DNA of 64,000 nt from a virus. The notes under the pieces were generated by a model. The model saw only the letters and a program-made list of their open reading frames with translations, searched no databases and had not been told where the DNA came from. Shown piece by piece: positions 59,401 to 64,000 of this stretch (position 1 is its first letter; each line of letters opens with the position of its first letter). Position numbers and translations under genes: made by a program. Where the stretch lies: IMG/VR virus record IMGVR_UViG_3300026097_000009, positions 1 through 64,000 of that record; one strand, given 5' to 3'.

Positions 59401-62400
59401 TGAGCGGCAACATCAAGTGTAGAGTCTCCTACACCACCTACAGCTACCCATCTTGCAGAGATTGCAGTACCTGTGGATGTAATTGCATTAATTGCCCCAC
59501 TTTCTGTAACTTCTGTTACAGTGATTGTAAGATTATTAACACCTGTAGTTCCGCCTAGTACACTACCGTTAATTGTGATAGTGTCATTCACTTCGTACAA
59601 TGTACCAGATGCACCTATGTCTACTGTGTACACTCCGTTTACTCGGGTTATGTTAAAGGTTGCTAACGTTCCAGATGCACTTGTGGTGCTCGAAGGACTC
59701 ACTAATGAATAGCTTCCTTCTCCGTTACCGTATGCTACGCCTGTCCAATTAAATCCGTTTGGCAGACTTCTGGTAGTTTTACTATATGGAGGAGTAGTAA
59801 ACGTAATCCTAGGTGTAATCTCGTACTGAGATGTAATATCCGGATCCACAATAGTTGTTCCTGGCTTAAGATGATCCCATCCTTGTGCGCCATCGCTTTC
59901 TTTGTATACTGTTGCGGCTTTGCTTCCAGCATTATATGACTGAATATAACCGTATTGTCCTGCACCCGTTCCTGTTACAATGTAGATACTCATTCCGACA
60001 TATGCCGCACTAGACTGAGTATCTGTTGCCGCAAGTGTTATTGTTCCGCCTGCTGTGCCACCTTGTGCGGCATTAGCCGCTGTGAGATATCCTTCGCCTC
60101 CAGTTCCGCTAGAATCACCCGGATCTGTTAAGCGTACCTGATAAACACCCCCATTTCGTGTTTCATCTCCAACAACTGCGGCTGAACTTCCTGCGCCACT
60201 AATACTAAAATCAGCAGTTGTATATTGCTCACCAGCATTTCCAAATTCAAATGCTAATACTTCATCGCCGTCGGTAATAACGTTGACAACATTTGCATCG
60301 TTGCCTCGGTTGTTAATTTCTCCAGTGATTTCTGTTTCTGTAATATCTACACCTTCAGATACTGATCCAAAATCACCATAAGAATTGTTACCATTTGTAG
60401 CACGAATCTGTCCACCGTTTTCTGCAAGATATCCAATGTGTGCATAATATGAGAACACTGATACAAGTTCTGCTCTACCTAAGTTAGTAATCCAAGCGCC
60501 GATGCCGTCTGAAATTACCTGTGTAAAGTCGTTTGATACAATAGAATCATTACCGCCATTATGTATCGAACCGTCAATCTTTTGTCCAGTTGCTCCGATA
60601 CCGAATGTTGTTACGTTCTGTACATAGGTTGATTTATTAGTAACCCAGGCAGTTTCGTCGTTTGGTCCCCAACCCGGATCCAGTGATACATATGCGCCTG
60701 CACGTGGACGTTGTGTTCCGTATTCATTCGCATCTGTTAGTGCCGATTGCTGTCCGGTTGTGTTACCGTCCGAACTACCATCTAATCCAAGAACAGTTTG
60801 ATTGCGTAAACCGCAACCGTTTCTAACATAATACATATCTTCTAGTTTAGAACCAGTTAACGCATTTCTGTAATATCTTGCGGCATAATGCGACTTGTAA
60901 TTACCTGTGTAAATCATATCGTAAGCAATTGCTTCAATGTAATTTCTTACATCGTTTTCGCATCTCGCAGTTTCATAATAATAAGAAACTGTCATAGAGC
61001 CGGTTCCGTCTGCTAATGCAAATACCGAACCGTCGAGCTCTTCGCTAATAGTAAACTGTGTGCCGCTTACTACTTCTTTAACAAAATATGTAGTATCTGA
61101 TACAACATTTCCAAACACAGTGCCAGAGAATCTTATAGTGTCTCCTGCAACCATCCAACTTGTGTCAGATATAGTAAATCTATCTGTAGATGCTGTGGTT
61201 GCTGTTACAGTATCTGTGTAAGTGTCATTAATATATGCAGTAGCTTCGGCTGCAAAGAAATCTTTGTTTAACAAAAGAATATTTGCACCATTAATTAAAT
61301 CTAAATCTTCCACAGGAGTGTTAGTACCAACAACTATCGGTTTTGTTCCAGTATTAACATATGCAATGATTTCATCCCACAACTCTTGTGCGGTTACTAC
61401 TGCGCCGGATGCCACAATATACGTTGCTTTCTTTTTAATGAAATCAATTGTTAATGACGTTGCAGTAAGTTGATCATTTATAACTTTGTTAGTGCTCACT
61501 GTTCCTTGTCTGTATGCTAACCCTGCCTGTATGCTTGCAAAGTTAGAATTAAACATTAAGTCATATCCTAATGCTTCTACGTGATAACCGTAATCTCTAC
61601 CACATTTATCTTCGTCAAACAATAACGTTGGAATTTCTCTCTTGATATGCTGTATTCCGTCTGTTTGAATAGTAGTTTTTGCGTCTTCTAAAAGTGTTCT
61701 AGCTGTAACTAAGTCTGTGCTTACCCAAGAAGTTCCAGGTTCTACAACAGTCGGTAATGTTCCGTCGTTGTTAATTACGTCTATTAATAGTTGAATATTA
61801 TCTTCTACCAGTGTTACTGAAGCTGCCGATCCAGCAGTACCAGACTTATCTTGGGTTTCTCCGTTTCCGCTAGACTTAGAGACATCATTTTCTTGCACAA
61901 TATCACTAACTACGCTTTTTAATCTAGCCCACCAAGCAAGTGTTTCTGCTTCGCGATCAGCAATTTTAATTAGATCTCCGTCGTAGCTGAAGAATCTATC
62001 AGCATTTCTAACAGACTGATAATTTCCGCCATAAGTTAGCTCGTATTTTAGAATGTCTAAAATATCGGTAATTTCGGCCGTAATTGTCTCTTCATTGTAT
62101 GTAAAACTAGAAGTAAACGGTGCGGTTTCTGCTGTAACCTGATCATCAATCCACGCAACTATTTCTTCTGTTATAAATGTTCTGTTTGCATCTAGTTGAT
62201 CTCTTGCATCGCCATATCCTGTTAGGTATCCAACATTATACCCAGTCGGGTCTGTGAATACAAAAGCATCTGCCGCTCCTTCACCGTTTTCTAAAATATC
62301 TTTTATTTCGTCGGCATTATTTTCTAATCTAGTTATCGCAGTTGAACTACCAGTATTACCGGCTTTTTGACTGCTTGTATCTTGAGTTACTGTATTTCCT

Positions 62401-64000
62401 GTTGTAGGAGTTACTGAAGTGTTTGCAATTACTTCATCAGTTATACTCTTAAGATGGGTTAACGCCGCTACTGATTTTGCTTTGTCATTATCAGCAATGA
62501 TTTTGCCTGCAGGAGAAACTCGTGTTGAGCGCAATTCATCCCCTACAATTGCTGTTTCGGCAGGAATAATAATTGGTAAAACTTCTTCAAACAATCCAGT
62601 TTTAACAAAAATTGAATAATTAATTTTTACTTGTGCTGGAAGGTCATCAAGATCTCCTGCTGTGATAGCATCTGTTACAATTTCTATGAGCGATGATGCT
62701 AATGTAAACGCTCCAGCTTCAGCAGTATAACCAAAATCAATATATTGCTTTATTCTGTTTGCGAGAATTATACCATTTTCTGATTGATAGTTTGTATCCG
62801 GTGCCAAATTTGCTAAAACTTTTTCAATAAGAGTTACACCGTAATTGATGCTTGCAACAGTTTCATCTTCTTGTCCTGAAATGTAGCTCGCACCTAATTC
62901 TGTAAAATAACTTTGTGCTACCTCTCTAATTTTACGATTACCGCCATGCGTCAAATCATAAACAACCGCATCTAAAAGTAATCCCATATCGCGCTGACAC
63001 TTAGATTTATCATACGTGAACGCACTTGTAAACGGAGCAATATCATTTGCAATCTGATAGTCTGTCCATTCAACAATTTCTTTTTGAACAAACGTTCTGT
63101 TTCTTTCTAGCAAATATTTTGCGTTTGGATTTTCTGGACCTTTATCTACCTGTTCAGAAGCATATCTAACAGTTCTAAACGGTCTATCAATACTTAGTCC
63201 CCACAACGGAGCTGGGCTGTCTGTTCCTTCTGTTGAAACATAATAAGTTCTAGGAACATTACCCCAAGTATACCATGCCGGTTGTCCATCAACAACAGCT
63301 AATACTTGTCCTTCATTTCCAATAGGAAGTCTTGTCGGACCTGCGCCGCTATAAAATACTATATCGCCAGCAGTGTTTAATACACTTTCTTCTAAGCCAG
63401 CGGTTAAAAGATTCCAATATGTACCTGTTAAATCTTTTTCAGGACTGTTGTTAGTTGGTGTTTGGGTGCTGTCGTCATCGTCTGAAGTGTGTTTTAAAAC
63501 ACAAACATAGGAGTTAGACCCGAATCTAACAGCATCACCTAAAAGATACTGTGTTTCATTGTCCCATTCGCCTCTCCAGCGGAATCCAGAATTTAATCTT
63601 ACCCAATAAGTACCTAAGTTGTCATCTGGTGGGAATCCAGTTCCGTCTTGTATTGCATAGTAAGTGTAAGAGCCATGTCTAACAACTTCACCAACTTTAT
63701 AAGCAGTTGCCCCGTCCCAGTCTCCATTAAAATTGAATGCTTCCAGGAACAAATCCCAGTTTGCAGTACCAGTCGAAGGAGTACTGTTGTCGTGAACAGT
63801 CTTAGCAATATAGCTGTATCCACCGTACTTAACAATGTCGCCTGGTTGGTAAGTTGTTCCGCTATTCCAGATTAGTTCATACTGAATACCTTCGGAAAAC
63901 AATGCAAAATTAGAATCATTAAATGAGGCAGAAGATGTATGTTCTGTTGTACAAATCCATATTCCTGCGCCATATTTTACAAGATCGTTAATCTTATATC
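56412..64000 (-). CDS. giant modular tail fibre/baseplate protein, start outside window
   Basis: The frame is open to the window edge: 2528 residues seen, N-terminus missing. Four or more short carbohydrate-binding-like modules (Y-x2-GDIVKYGG-x-YIA...W) fill 63400-64000. Then come repeats of LLERNRTFVQKEIVEWTDYQ / F-x-YD-x2-KC-RD type (about 61500-63200), a core with RPRAGAYVSLDPGWGPND, VQNVTTFGIGATGQK, AELVSVFSYYAHIGYLAENG and RATNGNNSYGDFGSVSEGVD common in large virion proteins of marine T4-like phages, then fourteen BNR-like blades (57465-59757) and a C-terminal trimeric-fibre-like end. It is probably a receptor-binding or baseplate-peripheral protein. Confidence 0.88.
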   Translation of the reverse strand, partial: YKINDLVKYGAGIWICTTEHTSSASFNDSNFALFSEGIQYELIWNSGTTYQPGDIVKYGGYSYIAKTVHDNSTPSTGTANWDLFLEAFNFNGDWDGATAYKVGEVVRHGSYTYYAIQDGTGFPPDDNLGTYWVRLNSGFRWRGEWDNETQYLLGDAVRFGSNSYVCVLKHTSDDDDSTQTPTNNSPEKDLTGTYWNLLTAGLEESVLNTAGDIVFYSGAGPTRLPIGNEGQVLAVVDGQPAWYTWGNVPRTYYVSTEGTDSPAPLWGLSIDRPFRTVRYASEQVDKGPENPNAKYLLERNRTFVQKEIVEWTDYQIANDIAPFTSAFTYDKSKCQRDMGLLLDAVVYDLTHGGNRKIREVAQSYFTELGASYISGQEDETVASINYGVTLIEKVLANLAPDTNYQSENGIILANRIKQYIDFGYTAEAGAFTLASSLIEIVTDAITAGDLDDLPAQVKINYSIFVKTGLFEEVLPIIIPAETAIVGDELRSTRVSPAGKIIADNDKAKSVAALTHLKSITDEVIANTSVTPTTGNTVTQDTSSQKAGNTGSSTAITRLENNADEIKDILENGEGAADAFVFTDPTGYNVGYLTGYGDARDQLDANRTFITEEIVAWIDDQVTAETAPFTSSFTYNEETITAEITDILDILKYELTYGGNYQSVRNADRFFSYDGDLIKIADREAETLAWWARLKSVVSDIVQENDVSKSSGNGETQDKSGTAGSAASVTLVEDNIQLLIDVINNDGTLPTVVEPGTSWVSTDLVTARTLLEDAKTTIQTDGIQHIKREIPTLLFDEDKCGRDYGYHVEALGYDLMFNSNFASIQAGLAYRQGTVSTNKVINDQLTATSLTIDFIKKKATYIVASGAVVTAQELWDEIIAYVNTGTKPIVVGTNTPVEDLDLINGANILLLNKDFFAAEATAYINDTYTDTVTATTASTDRFTISDTSWMVAGDTIRFSGTVFGNVVSDTTYFVKEVVSGTQFTISEELDGSVFALADGTGSMTVSYYYETARCENDVRNYIEAIAYDMIYTGNYKSHYAARYYRNALTGSKLEDMYYVRNGCGLRNQTVLGLDGSSDGNTTGQQSALTDANEYGTQRPRAGAYVSLDPGWGPNDETAWVTNKSTYVQNVTTFGIGATGQKIDGSIHNGGNDSIVSNDFTQVISDGIGAWITNLGRAELVSVFSYYAHIGYLAENGGQIRATNGNNSYGDFGSVSEGVDITETEITGEINNRGNDANVVNVITDGDEVLAFEFGNAGEQYTTADFSISGAGSSAAVVGDETRNGGVYQVRLTDPGDSSGTGGEGYLTAANAAQGGTAGGTITLAATDTQSSAAYVGMSIYIVTGTGAGQYGYIQSYNAGSKAATVYKESDGAQGWDHLKPGTTIVDPDITSQYEITPRITFTTPPYSKTTRSLPNGFNWTGVAYGNGEGSYSLVSPSSTTSASGTLATFNITRVNGVYTVDIGASGTLYEVNDTITINGSVLGGTTGVNNLTITVTEVTESGAINAITSTGTAISARWVAVGGVGDSTLDVAAQSEDGITWEIAGMPSSVQWSAVTYGVVSGIGYYVAVAKQSTDTAYSLDGVNWTAGGSLGEAADWVDLAIGNNLVVAIAESDSSSTLRAVSANAGTTWNTGSLPSGAKAIEFGLGKFVVIEGNFSAEAAYSTNGVSWTASTLPANNDSSDSNWQDLAFGNNIFVAIADKNGAIAVSNDGETWADLGKDLSAITSSDDWRKIAYGNGVFLALAESEVAATSQDGLTWTERNATVKEIDILQTSKDTVVDWQVGTLPSTSDWSAVTYSTTDDQYVAVAGNSIAVATSPDGKTWTNRTIPTGSDDARAIAYGNGTYVIPYFSSNDVATSSDGVTWTFNSNVLNNTRDWSDIAFGNGTFVVVQIGTNTSEFSTNGTSWTASTLPAFADWTSIAYGDGAFVAVSGVSSASTAGAYSTNDGASWTASTLPASDYWSSVAYGNGKFVAVAGNSSQASTNFAYSTDGGETWSSVTVPSGNWNAVSYAGGVFVAVSYNSNDALISEDGITWTADTTQSTANWIDIVGNDVDNEFVTVAFNTNTANVLGYEANTNLLTVDSTAELSVGDTIFIPNDSAGTELFGGLDTDTRLFIESIPSSTTFTVSATQGGTPIQLTDGTGSMFATVGKLWSAVAFGGPYSNSGFIALSAGGRNAVQFFAGATPRARASVSDELITQIKIHEPGSNYTTVPTMTITDPNNIGADATHTVRIGNGVLAQPTFTNRGANYSAASAVITGDGFADNYQTGTFIDVKNLTNVPLEGSNLRIGGIDDIYYRVVTIRNLVGTSAPYTATIQVSPEVGVAEAPEHETSTTFRRRYSQVRLTGHDFLDIGTGNQTQTNYPGLPLQDPIPANETVDSGGGRVFFTSTDQDGNFRVGGLFNVEQSTGVATLNADAFNIAGLNELSLGSVALGGSGATVTEFSTDPFFTADSDSVIPTQRAIKAYITSQIGGGGSSLNVNTLTAGVIFIAGQEITTTTETQIFINTKMNFVGGIDGDAVTLNYFLLGG
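57465..59757 (-). repeat. about fourteen BNR-like repeat units in the second giant fibre protein
   Basis: Units of the form W-x2-(I/V)AYG-NG-x-FVAV...AYSTDG-x-TWT recur about fourteen times. Recognisable examples start WSAVTYG, WVDLAIG, WQDLAFG, WRKIAYG, WSDIAFG, WTSIAYG, WSSVAYG, WNAVSYA and WSAVAFG; the first blade is interrupted by one GD-x-I-x-G-x-LGGTT module. This fits two seven-bladed propellers in tandem. Blades near 58000-58350 are the most alike, suggesting the most recent duplication there. Confidence 0.8.

Noticed and set aside
57465-59757. CRISPR-like array or DNA satellite
   Set aside because: The repeats are about 120 bases, diverged, in one open reading frame and encode propeller blades; there are no identical short repeats with unique spacers.

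Overview
The window reads as part of the genome of a T4-like marine myovirus (cyanophage/pelagiphage grade), not of a cell. It carries T4-type recombination genes (uvsW, uvsY, uvsX, gene 32). It also carries T4-type morphogenesis genes: gp4, gp13, gp14, gp15, both terminase subunits gp16/gp17, sheath gp18 and tube gp19. Genes are very tightly packed, often with ATGA or TAATG stop/start overlaps, the base composition is AT-rich, and copies of the T4-like late promoter (TATAAATA and close variants) lie a few bases to about 35 bases before start codons. No photosynthesis genes, tRNAs, integrase or bacterial housekeeping block were seen, so the host (picocyanobacterium, SAR11-type or other marine bacterium) stays open.

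Layout. (1) 1-7754, minus strand: a DnaE-like fragment cut by the window edge, peptide deformylase, a small sulfur/nucleotide group (HxGH nucleotidyltransferase, DUF2061 membrane protein, APS-kinase-like protein, sulfotransferase), small conserved-looking unknowns, a 2OG-Fe(II) oxygenase, UvsW helicase and a 388-residue partner candidate with a HARP-like region. (2) 7779-20490, both strands: a glycan-biosynthesis island of about 12.7 kb. It holds GDP-mannose 4,6-dehydratase, four related capsule-type transferase-like proteins, several DxD glycosyltransferases, a second sulfotransferase, a nucleotidyltransferase-cupin fusion and several methyltransferases including an FkbM type. (3) 20450-23274, minus: uvsY, a small acidic protein, uvsX and gp32. 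(4) 23409-37871, mostly minus: DNA packaging, head completion, tail tube and sheath, neck gp13, with a dNMP kinase and an HNH/zinc protein interspersed. (5) 37899-41197, plus: gp14, gp15, a Nudix-like protein and a small protein. (6) 41194-64000, minus: two giant modular tail/baseplate proteins flank small fibre-type proteins, a tandem triplet of extraordinarily cysteine- and glycine-rich virion-like proteins, and an embedded GT9-like / carbamoyltransferase / 2OG-oxygenase cassette.

How the genes fit together. Recombination-dependent replication (UvsW/X/Y, gp32) feeds packaging (gp16/gp17) into heads finished by gp4/13/14/15, joined to tails of gp18/gp19 with very large fibre or baseplate proteins. 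Over a dozen genes encode sugar-nucleotide, glycosyl, methyl, sulfo and carbamoyl transfer. Together they suggest that this phage builds or remodels a surface glycan, either on the infected host or on its own virion. The strongest candidates for something undescribed are the Cys-rich triplet (52559-55724), the sulfation genes (835-2447 plus 14336-14983), and the carbamoyltransferase cassette with its own sigma70-like promoter inside a late tail-fibre operon.
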